The notes under the pieces are model-generated. The model saw only the letters and a list, made by a program, of their open reading frames with translations, did no database searches and had not been told where the DNA came from. From contig JAHECD010000004.1 in NCBI GenBank assembly GCA_024641945.1, positions 24,736 through 88,735 on the forward strand: a DNA stretch of 64,000 nt, written 5' to 3'. Each line of letters opens with the position of its first letter. The stretch's first letter is position 1. This document shows positions 48,819 through 58,110 of the stretch, one piece after another. The translations under genes were made by a program, and so were the position numbers. Source of the stretch: Rubrivivax sp. (lineage in GTDB: Bacteria > Pseudomonadota > Gammaproteobacteria > Burkholderiales > Burkholderiaceae_C).

Positions 48819-49958
48819 TCAGCCCGGGCTCGCCAGGCAGCGCTGGTAGCGGTCGTTCACACGCTGCGCAAACCACTCGGTGGTGAGCTTGCGCGTGATC
48901 TTCGGGCTCTGCAGCACGATGCGCGGGATCACGGCGCGTGCCAACGGCTTTCCGCCGCGCCGCTCGGCGATCGCGAAGACCTTGGCGTAGAGGTCGGTCC
49001 GTTCGAACGCGGCGCCTTCGCTGCGTTCGAGGTCGCGTCGGATTTCGGCGTCGCTCATGGCCAGCGTGGCGCCCAGCAGCCTGACCGCCGCCTCGGTCTC
49101 GCCCGGGGCAGCGTCGGACCGCGCCCCCTGCACGAACAGGTCGCCATCCAGGTTGATGGACCGCTGCGTCGCCACGCTCACGGCCTGCTGGAAGGCCGCA
49201 TTGCGGCTCGCGTAGTGGCCCGCATTGAAGTCGGCGAAGCGGTAGATCATCTGGTCGCCATACGGTGCCGGATAACCCAGCAGATGGGCGGTGCCGAAGT
49301 AGAGCCCGCCGCGCCGCGTGAAGACCTCGTGCCGGATCGACTCTGGCGCACCGAACGGGTATGGCTGTGCCTTGGCGTGTGCTTGTGCGAACGCCACGCT
49401 CACCTGCATCGGGCCGCCGGTATGCACCGGGTTGAAATCAGCCAGAAGCCGCTTGCCGAGCGGCAACTCGTCGATCAGGTCCTCGTAGATCAGGCTCATC
49501 TCGCCTTCGGTGCGCACGGTGTCGAGCCGGTCGTCGTAGGTCCTGCCGTTGGGCGACTTGAGCTGCAACGCCATGCGCACCGCGAGCGCCGGCACGCCCT
49601 TGGCATCGGCGCGCCTGAAGATCTCTTCGCGCGCGATCTTCGGCAGGTTGGGCACCGGCGGGTCGACGCGGAAGGTCGACTCCTGCTCGGTGATGGCGAG
49701 CACGGCGCAGACGTTGCTGTCGCCGGGTTCGATCTTCAGTGCCGTCAACGCGGCATACAGGTCGGCGGCCCAGCCGGCACGGTCCTGCACACGCTCCGGA
49801 ACGCGGGCTGCGATGTCGGCACGCACGCGCTCCGGGCTGCGCGGCGCGGGGCGCACGGGTGCATCCCCAGCGCAACCGGTCAGCACGCCCAGCACGGACA
49901 ACACCGCCGACACTGCCAGCACGGCTGGTGGGGCCGGGCGCTTGCCGGGGTGAACCAT
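48819..49958 (-). CDS. DUF1615-family lipoprotein
   Basis: A 379-residue protein with an apolar signal segment and lipobox LTGC near residue 25 (VLAVSAVLSVLGVLTGCAG), so lipid-anchored in the envelope. The body matches DUF1615 (VLAITEQESTFRVDPPVP; GGPMQVSVAFAQ). The TEQES segment resembles the catalytic Glu context of lysozyme-like lytic transglycosylases, a suggestion only. The ATG at 49958 is used; the longer frame to 50123 overlaps a poorly conserved region. Function unknown. Confidence 0.82.
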   Translation of the reverse strand: MVHPGKRPAPPAVLAVSAVLSVLGVLTGCAGDAPVRPAPRSPERVRADIAARVPERVQDRAGWAADLYAALTALKIEPGDSNVCAVLAITEQESTFRVDPPVPNLPKIAREEIFRRADAKGVPALAVRMALQLKSPNGRTYDDRLDTVRTEGEMSLIYEDLIDELPLGKRLLADFNPVHTGGPMQVSVAFAQAHAKAQPYPFGAPESIRHEVFTRRGGLYFGTAHLLGYPAPYGDQMIYRFADFNAGHYASRNAAFQQAVSVATQRSINLDGDLFVQGARSDAAPGETEAAVRLLGATLAMSDAEIRRDLERSEGAAFERTDLYAKVFAIAERRGGKPLARAVIPRIVLQSPKITRKLTTEWFAQRVNDRYQRCLASPG

Positions 49959-50126
49959 CGGTTCGGCACCGGCCGGACGGCCGCATGACAGCGAAACGGT
50001 GTGGGGCAGGGCGCTACGGATCCACATGGCGTGCACTTTATCCGCCACGGCTCCGGTGTGGCGCCACCGTGGATGCGCCGGCAAAGCTTCACGATGGTCG
50101 TTGGTCGGGCCGCAGCGCGTCACGGT

Positions 50127-51617
50127 CTACATCGCATCGATCGGATAGATCGGACGCCGCACCCGCTTCAGTCCGAGCGCAGCGTAGTCGGACGTGCATA
50201 CGCCCGTGCCTGCGCATTCGACGACCGCATGCGCCAGCGTCTTGAGCCCGGCGCGCCAGTGCACCCGGCTCTTGAGCATCAGGAACTTCTTGCGCTCGGG
50301 CGCGATGCCGACGGCAGTGAATGCCGCCAGGTCGTGCGGCTCGACATGGTTGGAGATGACGACGATCTCCACCGGGCCTGTATCGAGCACCGCCGTGGGG
50401 CCCATCGAGACGAGCTCGCCACGCGACATCGGCCCCAGGTTGCGGTACAGGCCGTCGCAGACCAGTTTCACCCGGCCGCTCACGGTGCGTGGTGCCCCTG
50501 TTAAACCGATTGCCGGCATGTCGAGCTTCCCGCCGAGCGACACGGTCACTTGTGCACCCACGCCGGCCATGATCATTCGCTGCACGGCGTCGGGGTCGAA
50601 CACGGCGAACGCGGCGGCATCGTCCAAGCCGGCATCGAGCATTGCGCCCAGCACGGTCATCGTGTCCATGGTGCCGCCCGAAGCGCAGTTGTCGCTGTGG
50701 TCGAGCAGCACGATCGGCCCGCTGCCGGGCGGCTTGGCGGCGGCGAGCGCCTGCGCGCGGGCCATTGAATGGGCCAGCGGTTTGGCCTGGTAGACAAAGG
50801 CAGCACGCTGCTCCCAGGCCTGTGCCAGCAATTCGTCGCAGAGGCGGCGGGCGAGGTCCGCGTCGTGGTCGGTCACGACGACGGCTGAAAGCCCGGCGAA
50901 TTCGATGTCCGCGTTGGGAAAGCCGACGAACACGCTCGCACTGAGTGCGCCTTGCGCTTCCATTTCGCGGCAGCGTGCCTGCAACTCGCGATTGGGTGAG
51001 TCGTCGGTGCCCTGGCGCATCACGTGCGGCAGCATCGGCTGGCGGCCCCAGGCCATCGTGGGTCGGGCCGTGCCGGCCAACAGCGCAAGCACGGCGCGGC
51101 CCGCGCGCAGCCCGGTCTCGAACATGTCGACATGCGGATACGTCTGGTAGCCGGACAGGACGGTGGCGTACTCGCCCATCCGGTCGTACAGGTTGGCGTG
51201 CATGTCGAGCGCCACGCCCACCGGGATCCATGGCGCGATCGCGCGGATGCGTCGCAGCAGCTCACCCTCGCCGTCGTCGAAGGTCTGCGTGACCATCGCG
51301 CCGTGCAGGTCCAGCAGCACCGCATCGCAGCCGTGTGAAACCGCCTCGCAGATTCGGCCGACGATGAATTCGAACGCGTTGTCGTCCACCGGTCCGCTGG
51401 GCCACGCCGACGCGGCGATGGGGACCACGAATTCCGCGCCGGCCTCTTCGGCCAAGTCGATGAAGGCGGCGATGGCCGACCCGGTGCCACGCACCGCGGC
51501 GATGGCCACCGCACCTTCGGGCGGCGCCCCGCCCGCCAACGCAAAACGCGCCAGCGGCGTGGGCACGGGCGAGAACGTATTGGTCTCGTGCTTCATCTGG
51601 GCGATGACCAGCTTCAT
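50127..51617 (-). CDS. M81 family metallopeptidase (MlrC-like)
   Basis: A 496-residue protein of the MlrC family, whose best known member degrades linearised microcystin. Metal-binding signatures are HETNTFSP (residues 10-17), DLHGAM and LDMHANL; the C-terminal half has LLDHSDNCASGGTMDT. Many members probably act on ordinary small amides or peptides; substrate here unknown. The gene lies 112 bases from the HD-GYP gene in the same direction. Confidence 0.88.
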   Translation of the reverse strand: MKLVIAQMKHETNTFSPVPTPLARFALAGGAPPEGAVAIAAVRGTGSAIAAFIDLAEEAGAEFVVPIAASAWPSGPVDDNAFEFIVGRICEAVSHGCDAVLLDLHGAMVTQTFDDGEGELLRRIRAIAPWIPVGVALDMHANLYDRMGEYATVLSGYQTYPHVDMFETGLRAGRAVLALLAGTARPTMAWGRQPMLPHVMRQGTDDSPNRELQARCREMEAQGALSASVFVGFPNADIEFAGLSAVVVTDHDADLARRLCDELLAQAWEQRAAFVYQAKPLAHSMARAQALAAAKPPGSGPIVLLDHSDNCASGGTMDTMTVLGAMLDAGLDDAAAFAVFDPDAVQRMIMAGVGAQVTVSLGGKLDMPAIGLTGAPRTVSGRVKLVCDGLYRNLGPMSRGELVSMGPTAVLDTGPVEIVVISNHVEPHDLAAFTAVGIAPERKKFLMLKSRVHWRAGLKTLAHAVVECAGTGVCTSDYAALGLKRVRRPIYPIDAM

Positions 51618-51729
51618 GCGTCGGCCTCCAGGGGGATGCCTCGCGATGATGCCGCACTCGGGGGGATCGGCGTCGCGGCGCCGGTCGCGTGCCGGCGTCT
51701 CGCCGCGTCGCGCGGCAGCGGGATGGCGC

Positions 51730-53121
51730 TCAGGCGCCGGCGGTCTCGCGCTCGACGACCGCCTTCAGGGCCTCGAAACACGCCACGTCCAGCGCGCTGC
51801 CCACGCTCTCGGCCATCATCTCCAGCGTGCGCGGGATCGGTACCGCCCCACGGTAGGGGCGCTCGGCCGAGATGGCGTCGAAGATGTCGGCCGTGGTGAT
51901 GATGCGGGTCTCCAGCGCGATCTGGTCGCCCTTCAGGCCGAGCGGGTAGCCCGTGCCGTCCAGCTTTTCGTGGTGCGCGGCGGCGATGCGGCCGAGTTCG
52001 TCGAAGGCGCGGATGCGGCACAGGATCGCCTGCGTGTGAGCCGCGTGCTGCTTCACCGCTTCCCACTCGTCGGCCTCGAGCTTGGCCGGCTTGTCCAGCA
52101 CGGCATTGCTCACGCCGAGTTTGCCCACGTCATGCAGCAAGGCCGCGCGCCGCAGCCAGCGGCGCCTTTCGGGTGACATGCCGAGCTCCGCCGCGATCGC
52201 GTCGGCATACGTCCCGACACGCGCGCTGTGGCCGCTGGTGAACGGGCTCTTGGAATCCACGACCTGCCCGAAGGCCTCGGCGATGTCGTCGAGGTAGTCG
52301 TCGTCGAGTGGCACCTCGAACTGCCCGGGCTCGAGCTCGAGCACCGCACCGTCGATGTCCGGTGACGCCAACTGCGTCCAGAACGCCGGGGCGAGCGCGA
52401 CCTGCTCGAACGCCTGCACCAGCCGTGGATCGAACCACGACCCGGCGCGTGTGCGGGCCTCGGCGACCGCAGCCGACGGGCCGTCGGCGGCGTGGAAGAC
52501 GTCGATGACCTGTGACAGCAGGGCGATGCGAGAAAAGAGCGGAATCGACTCGCCCGCCACGCCGGCGGGCTTGCCGCCGCCGTTCCAGTGTTCGTCCAGG
52601 CCAGCGATGCCGTCAGCCACCGCGTCGGAAAATCGCAGCTGGCGTGCGATGTCGGCACCGCGTGTGCAACGCGTCTGTATCAGGCTGGTCGCGATCTCGG
52701 GGCCATTGCGCATGATGTTGAGCACGCTGCGCAGGCGATCGGCCAGCCCGGCCTTCAGCCCCGTGTGCGAGAAGACGAAGCGCAGCATCTGCGGCAGGCT
52801 GTCGCCGACGAACTTGAAGTCGCGCTTGAAGTGCAGGTCGTCGGTGAGATACAGCTCGCAGATGCGCGCGGCGTTGCTGCTGCAACCCAGGTCCTTCAGC
52901 AGCAGCGTGTAGTAGAGCTCCCATTGATCGCGCTCGGGCAGGCCGAGTTGGCGCCCGATGTGCATGCCGATCCAGCAGGTGCGGACGCAGTGACCGGCGG
53001 GCTGGCCCTCGGTGATGTCGAGTGCGTGGCTGAGGGCACCGATCAGCTCGGACAGCTTCAGCCGGGGCTCGGAGCGCGGGGCGGGCGCGGCAAAGAGGGA
53101 CTCCAGGCGCAGACGGTCCAT
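51730..53121 (-). CDS. Tandem HD-GYP phosphodiesterase
   Basis: A 463-residue cytoplasmic protein with two HD-GYP-like halves. The C-terminal half (about 270-463) is intact: His298, HD at 330-331 (LLHDVGKLG), His-His at 383-384 and GYP at 391-393 (AHHEKLDGTGYPLG), so likely cleaves cyclic di-GMP. The N-terminal half (about 30-200) copies it but is decayed: HD becomes KD (LLLKDLG) and GYP becomes GKP (HWNGGGKPAG). No membrane or receiver domain. Likely stimulus unknown. Confidence 0.88.
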   Translation of the reverse strand: MDRLRLESLFAAPAPRSEPRLKLSELIGALSHALDITEGQPAGHCVRTCWIGMHIGRQLGLPERDQWELYYTLLLKDLGCSSNAARICELYLTDDLHFKRDFKFVGDSLPQMLRFVFSHTGLKAGLADRLRSVLNIMRNGPEIATSLIQTRCTRGADIARQLRFSDAVADGIAGLDEHWNGGGKPAGVAGESIPLFSRIALLSQVIDVFHAADGPSAAVAEARTRAGSWFDPRLVQAFEQVALAPAFWTQLASPDIDGAVLELEPGQFEVPLDDDYLDDIAEAFGQVVDSKSPFTSGHSARVGTYADAIAAELGMSPERRRWLRRAALLHDVGKLGVSNAVLDKPAKLEADEWEAVKQHAAHTQAILCRIRAFDELGRIAAAHHEKLDGTGYPLGLKGDQIALETRIITTADIFDAISAERPYRGAVPIPRTLEMMAESVGSALDVACFEALKAVVERETAGA

Positions 53122-53169
53122 GCGGGACTTATCGGCGCCGTGCCCTGGATCCTTGAGCGGGGGACGGCG

Positions 53170-54543
53170 CTACGCCGGTACGGACGGCAGGCCCGAGAGC
53201 GCCATCGCCAGCTCGGCCTCGTCGTAGTTCTGGTCCGTCAGGCTGCCGGCAAAGTAGCTCTGGTAGGCCGACATGTCGAAGTGGCCGTGCCCGCACAGGT
53301 TGAACAGGATCACCTCGCTGCGGCCCTCGGCCTTGCAGCGCAGCGCCTCGACGATGGCGCCCTTCACTGCGTGGTTCGCCTCCGGCGCCGGCACGATGCC
53401 CTCGGCACGTGCAAACGTCACGCCGGCTTCGAAGCAGGCGTTCTGGTGGTAGGCCGTGGCCTCGATCAGGTTCAGGCTGCGCAGGTGCGATACGAGTGGC
53501 GCCATGCCGTGGTACCGCAGCCCGCCGGCGTGGAACCCGGGCGGGGTGAATGTGCTGCCCAGCGTGTGCATCTTGGTCAGCGGCGTGAGGTGCGCGGTGT
53601 CGCCGAAGTCGTAGGCGAACCGGCCGCGTGTGAGGCTCGGGCAGGCGGCAGGCTCGACGGCAACGATGCGCCGCTGCTTGCCCTTGCCGTTGGCCCGCAG
53701 TTGTTGGCCGATGAACGGGAACGAGATGCCGGCAAAGTTGCTCCCGCCACCGGTGCAGCCGACGATCACATCGGGGTCGTCGCCGGCCATCTCCAGCTGC
53801 AGCATCGCTTCCTGGCCGACGATGGTCTGGTGCAGCAGCACGTGGTTGAGCACCGAGCCCAGCGCGTACTTGGTGTCGTCGTGCGTGGCCGCAATTTCCA
53901 CCGCCTCGCTGATGGCGATGCCGAGCGAGCCCGGATGCTCGGGGTTCTTCGCCAGGATCGCGCGGCCGGAGTTGGTCAGGTTGCTCGGGCTGGCGACGCA
54001 GCTGGCGCCATAGGTCTCCATCAAGGCGCGTCGGTAGGGCTTCTGGTCATACGACACCCGCACCTGGAACACCTGCACCTCGATGCCGAAGAGCGACCCC
54101 GCGAAGGCGAGCGACGAGCCCCACTGGCCGGCGCCCGTCTCGGTGGTGAGCTTCTTTACCCCAGCCTGCGCGTTGTACCAGGCCTGGGGTATCGCCGTGT
54201 TGGGCTTGTGCGAGCCGGCGGGCGAGACGCCTTCGTACTTGTAGTAGATGCGTGCCGGCGTGCCGAGGGCCTTTTCGAGCCGCCGCGCGCGGTACAGCGG
54301 TGACGGGCGCCAGAGGCGGAAGACCTCGCGCACCGGCTCGGGAATCGGGATCTCGCGCTCGGTGGAGACCTCCTGCAGGATGAGCTCCATCGGGAACAGC
54401 GGCGCCAGATCGTCGGGCCCGACCGGCTGCAACGTGCCCGGATGCAGCGGTGGCGCCAATGGCACCGGCAGGTCGGCCGCGAGGTTGTACCAATGCGTGG
54501 GCATGCGGCCTTCATCGAGCAGGAACTTCGTCTGTGCGCTCAT
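53170..54543 (-). CDS. TrpB2-type pyridoxal-phosphate tryptophan synthase beta-like protein
   Basis: A 457-residue PLP enzyme of the TrpB2 group, longer than the TrpB of the trp operon. The PLP lysine lies in [12 protein letters not shown], with [17 protein letters not shown] and [11 protein letters not shown] following. GAGGAG precedes the ATG at 54543. It is not beside trpA; stand-alone TrpB2 may make tryptophan from serine and indole or act on other substrates. It is divergent from the CorA-like gene. Confidence 0.9.
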   Translation of the reverse strand: MSAQTKFLLDEGRMPTHWYNLAADLPVPLAPPLHPGTLQPVGPDDLAPLFPMELILQEVSTEREIPIPEPVREVFRLWRPSPLYRARRLEKALGTPARIYYKYEGVSPAGSHKPNTAIPQAWYNAQAGVKKLTTETGAGQWGSSLAFAGSLFGIEVQVFQVRVSYDQKPYRRALMETYGASCVASPSNLTNSGRAILAKNPEHPGSLGIAISEAVEIAATHDDTKYALGSVLNHVLLHQTIVGQEAMLQLEMAGDDPDVIVGCTGGGSNFAGISFPFIGQQLRANGKGKQRRIVAVEPAACPSLTRGRFAYDFGDTAHLTPLTKMHTLGSTFTPPGFHAGGLRYHGMAPLVSHLRSLNLIEATAYHQNACFEAGVTFARAEGIVPAPEANHAVKGAIVEALRCKAEGRSEVILFNLCGHGHFDMSAYQSYFAGSLTDQNYDEAELAMALSGLPSVPA

Positions 54544-54644
54544 GGGGTTCTCCTCGGGCGGGGCAAAGATGTCGATGCTAGGCACGGACACCCTGCGCGA
54601 ATCTCGCGGTTTGCCCTAGATCGAGGCCGGCCTACACTGCGGCG

Positions 54645-56285
54645 ATGTCGTCCGACCCCACGCTTTCCGAACGTCGGGTGCGGCATTTCCGCCAGGTGCT
54701 GCTGTGGCCGCTGCAACTCGTGCCGCAGGACGACCAGATGCATGCGAAGCCGTGGGAACGCCTTGCGGCCGGCGGGCCGTGGCACGAAGTCGTGGACGAG
54801 GTGGTCGGCGGGCAATGCCTGCAGGAGCGGCACTACAGCGAGTTCGTCACGTTCCTGCCGTACGTGCAGCGGTTCCTGTATGGCGAGGCGCGGCGCGCGC
54901 CGGATGACGACGACGCGGTCCATCGCGGATCGCCGATGCGTGTCTTCCGCCGGCACGACATCCAGGCGGTCCGCATGGTCGTGCACCCCGGCGCATCGCC
55001 ACTGACGTTGAAGGTCGAGCATGTCGACCTGTACTTCTTTTATGACCTCGACCTGGTGCTGCTCAACGTCGAAGTCTCGGCCTCCGATCTGCCGCTCGCG
55101 CTGGTGCAGGAGCTGATGTACCGCTTCGGGCGTGGCTATCCCGGCGGCTGGCAGCCCGATGGCACGGCGCTGCACTGCCTGTACGACCTCGAGTGGCTCG
55201 GCGCGGGCGGGCAGGTGCTGGCACGTTCCGATGCACAGCAGCGCGAGCTTTTTCTGGCGTTCGTGGCCGAGCATCGTGCGCCGCGCATCGCCGCGCACTG
55301 GGCGTTCATGCTCGAACCTCTGGTGCCCGACCTGTCGGACCGCGCAGGCGTGCTGCGTTACCGTCAGATCGAGTACTACCGGATGCCGACGATGGCGTAC
55401 CTGGCGGTCGACGATCCGCGCGCGCTGAGCCGTGCCGATTTTGTGCGTCTGGGCCTGGTCACCGGCGCCGCCGGCAACGAGCCGGCGCTGCCGTATTCGG
55501 AGGACTATCTCGGCGATTTCGAGGCCCGACACTGCTACGACCGGTTCTGGTCCGACGCCGGCAGCGCGCCGCGCACGCGTTACCTCGGGAGCGGCCATTC
55601 GCTGGTCGTGGTGGGCGACGCGGGCAGCCATTTCTTCGGCTGCACCGAGCGTGGCGTGCTGGCGCAGTTCCGCCACCAGCACTTTCTGCTGTTCCTGATC
55701 GCGCACGTGCAGAAGGCCGCATTGCTGATGTATTCGGATCGGCTCGTCGACGCGCTCAAGCGTCTCGACGTGAGCGACGCCGACTCGGTCAAGCGCTTCA
55801 AGCGCACGATCCGGCGCAGTTTCGAGAGTTTCCTGCGCTTCACGCACCGCTACTGGTTCCATGAGATCAGCGAGCAGGCGCAGGTGCGGGCCTTGTTCCG
55901 CATGACGGTGCGCCACCTCGAACTCGACGATCTGTACGACGAGGTCAAGCAGCGTACGGCGGACATGAATGCCTATCTCGACGCCGACAGCCTGCGCCGG
56001 CAGGCGAATACCGTCGTGCGCCTGACGGTGGTCACGATCTTCGGCCTGATCGGCACGATCACCACCGGCTTCCTCGGGATGAATCTCATCGCCGCGGCAG
56101 ACGAGCCGCTCGGCCGCCGGGTGTGGGGATTCGCCCTCGTGACGGTGGCCACCGTCGTCCTGACCGCGTTCACGATCGTGCGCAGCAAGCGGCTGTCGGA
56201 TTTTCTCGACGCACTTTCCGACGAGCGCCTGACCTGGCGGCCCAAGCTCGGTGCGCTGATCGCTGTCTTCAGACGCTCACGGTAG
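54645..56285 (+). CDS. Divergent CorA-like membrane protein with large N-terminal domain
   Basis: A 546-residue protein. Its last ~110 residues look like the pore of CorA Mg2+ channels: a helix (VVRLTVVTIFGLIGTITTGF) ending in the Gly478-Met479-Asn480 signature, a short loop, and a second helix (WGFALVTVATVVLTAFTIV). CorA itself is ~316 residues, and here about 380 residues of soluble, Trp/Tyr-rich sequence precede, without an obvious known domain. Helical stretches at about 370-450 (FKRTIRRSFESFLRFTHRYW) may match the CorA stalk. Cation transport is inferred. A cytochrome c gene follows. Confidence 0.75.
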   Translation: MSSDPTLSERRVRHFRQVLLWPLQLVPQDDQMHAKPWERLAAGGPWHEVVDEVVGGQCLQERHYSEFVTFLPYVQRFLYGEARRAPDDDDAVHRGSPMRVFRRHDIQAVRMVVHPGASPLTLKVEHVDLYFFYDLDLVLLNVEVSASDLPLALVQELMYRFGRGYPGGWQPDGTALHCLYDLEWLGAGGQVLARSDAQQRELFLAFVAEHRAPRIAAHWAFMLEPLVPDLSDRAGVLRYRQIEYYRMPTMAYLAVDDPRALSRADFVRLGLVTGAAGNEPALPYSEDYLGDFEARHCYDRFWSDAGSAPRTRYLGSGHSLVVVGDAGSHFFGCTERGVLAQFRHQHFLLFLIAHVQKAALLMYSDRLVDALKRLDVSDADSVKRFKRTIRRSFESFLRFTHRYWFHEISEQAQVRALFRMTVRHLELDDLYDEVKQRTADMNAYLDADSLRRQANTVVRLTVVTIFGLIGTITTGFLGMNLIAAADEPLGRRVWGFALVTVATVVLTAFTIVRSKRLSDFLDALSDERLTWRPKLGALIAVFRRSR

Positions 56286-56387
56286 GGCCGCGAACGGCGT
56301 TCGGGATCGGCACGGGGCTTGATCGTCCGCAAGGCCGGTACGCAGCCGTGTTCACAGAATGGCGGCACCTCCCTTTCATTGGCCTCG

Positions 56388-56909
56388 ATGAATCCGACCC
56401 GACTGAAATGGCTGCTGCCCGCCACCTTGGCAGTCCTGCTCGTGGGGCCGGTGTTCGCACAACCCGCCGATGAGCCATTGCCCGGCGACTATCGGTTGGT
56501 CGATGGCCGTGTGGACCGCGGCACATACACGGGTTGGACCCTGTTCCAGGCCAATTGCCAGCGCTGCCACGGCGTCGGTGCGGTCGGAACCGAGTCCGCA
56601 CCGAACCTGCTGGAGCGCATCGTGAACTTCACGCCCAGGGGCTTCGCCAGCAAGGTGCTGACGAGCTACCGCATCCAGCGCATCACCCCCGACGATGGCG
56701 CTGCGGACAGCGACGCCGAGCGTGCAGCACTGCTCGAGCGGGTGATGCGGCGCGAGCGCGCGGCACGCGGCCAGGCCGTGATGCCGGCCTGGGACGGCGA
56801 CGAAGGCGTCTCGCCGCACGTGCTGGATCTCTACGCGTATCTGACCGCGCGTGCCGATGGCGCGATCGGCCCCGGCAAACCGAGTGTGTGGGTCGAAAAG
56901 AAACGCTGA
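56388..56909 (+). CDS. Cytochrome c, monohaem
   Basis: A 173-residue exported protein: signal peptide (LLPATLAVLLVGPVFAQ), one CxxCH haem site at Cys57, Cys60, His61 (FQANCQRCHGVGA), and a distal Met in QAVMPAW as likely sixth ligand. The insert GFASKVLTSYRIQRITPDDG is unusual for a small class I cytochrome. Start ATG 56388; the upstream frame from 56319 adds no family residues. Partner oxidoreductase not seen. Confidence 0.85.
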   Translation: MNPTRLKWLLPATLAVLLVGPVFAQPADEPLPGDYRLVDGRVDRGTYTGWTLFQANCQRCHGVGAVGTESAPNLLERIVNFTPRGFASKVLTSYRIQRITPDDGAADSDAERAALLERVMRRERAARGQAVMPAWDGDEGVSPHVLDLYAYLTARADGAIGPGKPSVWVEKKR

Positions 56910-57048
56910 CCTTCGCACACGGGGCGCATCGCGGGCCGCACCGCTCGCGAGTTCGAATGCCGCGCCCGGCGGTCCGTTGCACGGACGACCGTTGTTCGCG
57001 TTTCTGCGCATGGCCCTGGGCGGGCTCCGGGGCCTAGTATCGCCGCTC

Positions 57049-57062
57049 CACATTTGCACAAA
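57049..57062 (+). promoter_or_regulatory. Shared palindromic motif CACATTTGCACAAA (copy 2)
   Basis: Same 14 bases as at 47728, here 26 bases before the TAXI receptor ATG and just after a TAGTAT -10-like hexamer (57035-57040), an operator-like position. A shorter relative, GGTTGCACAAACC, lies at 60743-60755. Confidence 0.35.
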
Positions 57063-57087
57063 TGAACATCGGTCAGGAGACGCAGCC

Positions 57088-58029
57088 ATGAAACGCCATT
57101 CCACTTTCGCACCGTACTTCGCTGCGGCGACCATCGCGCTGTGCGCAGGCGCCGCACAGGCCCAACAGGTCAAGCTGATGACCGGGCCGCAGGGCGGCTC
57201 GTGGTACCCGCTCGGCGGCGCGATCGCCAACATCGCCGACAAGGCGGGGCTGAAGGTGCAGGTGCTGCCGGGCGCCGGCATCGCCAACGTGAAGGGCGTC
57301 AACGGCGGCAAGGCGGACCTGGGATTTGCCAATTCGATCTCCACGGTCGACGGCGTGGCTGGACGGGCACCGTTCGACGCCAAGGCCACCAACGTGTGCA
57401 ACGTCGCCACGCTGTACCCGCAGTACTTCCAGGTGGTGGCCAACGCCGACGCCGGGATCAAGTCGCTCGGAGATCTCAAGGGCAAGGGCCTGGCCGTGCA
57501 GCCCAAGGGCAACACGGCGGAGTTCATCAGCCAGCAGGCACTCGAGGTGTATGGCCTGAAGTACCCGGACATGAGCCGGGTGAGCTATGTGTCGTACACC
57601 GATGCGGTGTCGCTGATGAAGGACAACAACGCGCAGGTCTTCACGCTCGGCACCACGGTGCCCGCCTCGGCGATCATGGACCTGGCATCGGCCCGTGACA
57701 TCCAGGTCGTCGGCATCCCGGACGACAAGTTCCAGGCCATGCGCAAGCTGAACCCGGGCTACACCAAGCTCGTCATCCCCGCCGGCAGCTATCCGAAGCA
57801 GACGCAGGACGTGCCGACGATCGGCTATGCCACCCACGTCATCGCCCGCTGCGACCTCGACGAGGCCGTGGTCTACAAGGTGCTCAAGGGCATGGTCGAC
57901 AACAAAGCCGACCTCGCCGCCATCGCCAAGGCGATGGCCGGCACGACGCCCAAGATGATGGCCGAGGACATCGGCGTGCCGATGCACAAGGGGGCCATGC
58001 GCTACTACAAAGAGGCCGGCGTTCTTTGA
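57088..58029 (+). CDS. TAXI-family TRAP transporter solute receptor
   Basis: A 313-residue periplasmic receptor with a signal peptide (ATIALCAGAAQA before QQVKLMTG) and the TAXI family features (LMTGPQGGSWYPLGGAIANI; GADLGFAN-like KADLGFANSIS; RVSYVSYTDAVSLMKD). It binds a small organic anion for the TRAP permease downstream. Start ATG 57088. A 15-bp intercistronic stem separates it from the permease gene, likely keeping receptor levels high. Confidence 0.92.
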   Translation: MKRHSTFAPYFAAATIALCAGAAQAQQVKLMTGPQGGSWYPLGGAIANIADKAGLKVQVLPGAGIANVKGVNGGKADLGFANSISTVDGVAGRAPFDAKATNVCNVATLYPQYFQVVANADAGIKSLGDLKGKGLAVQPKGNTAEFISQQALEVYGLKYPDMSRVSYVSYTDAVSLMKDNNAQVFTLGTTVPASAIMDLASARDIQVVGIPDDKFQAMRKLNPGYTKLVIPAGSYPKQTQDVPTIGYATHVIARCDLDEAVVYKVLKGMVDNKADLAAIAKAMAGTTPKMMAEDIGVPMHKGAMRYYKEAGVL

Positions 58030-58040
58030 TTTGACAAACC

Positions 58041-58072
58041 GGCGCGGCGCGCAGGAACCTGTGCGCCGCGCC
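58041..58072 (+). other. Strong intercistronic hairpin TAXI-TRAP
   Basis: GGCGCGGCGC (58041-58050) pairs perfectly with GCGCCGCGCC (58063-58072); inner GCAGG/CCTGT extend it to about 15 bp with one G-U. No T-run, so probably an mRNA stabiliser rather than a terminator. Confidence 0.6.
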
Positions 58073-58110
58073 GTCGCCAGAGCCGTGCCCGAGCGCACCG
58101 GAGCACGCCC

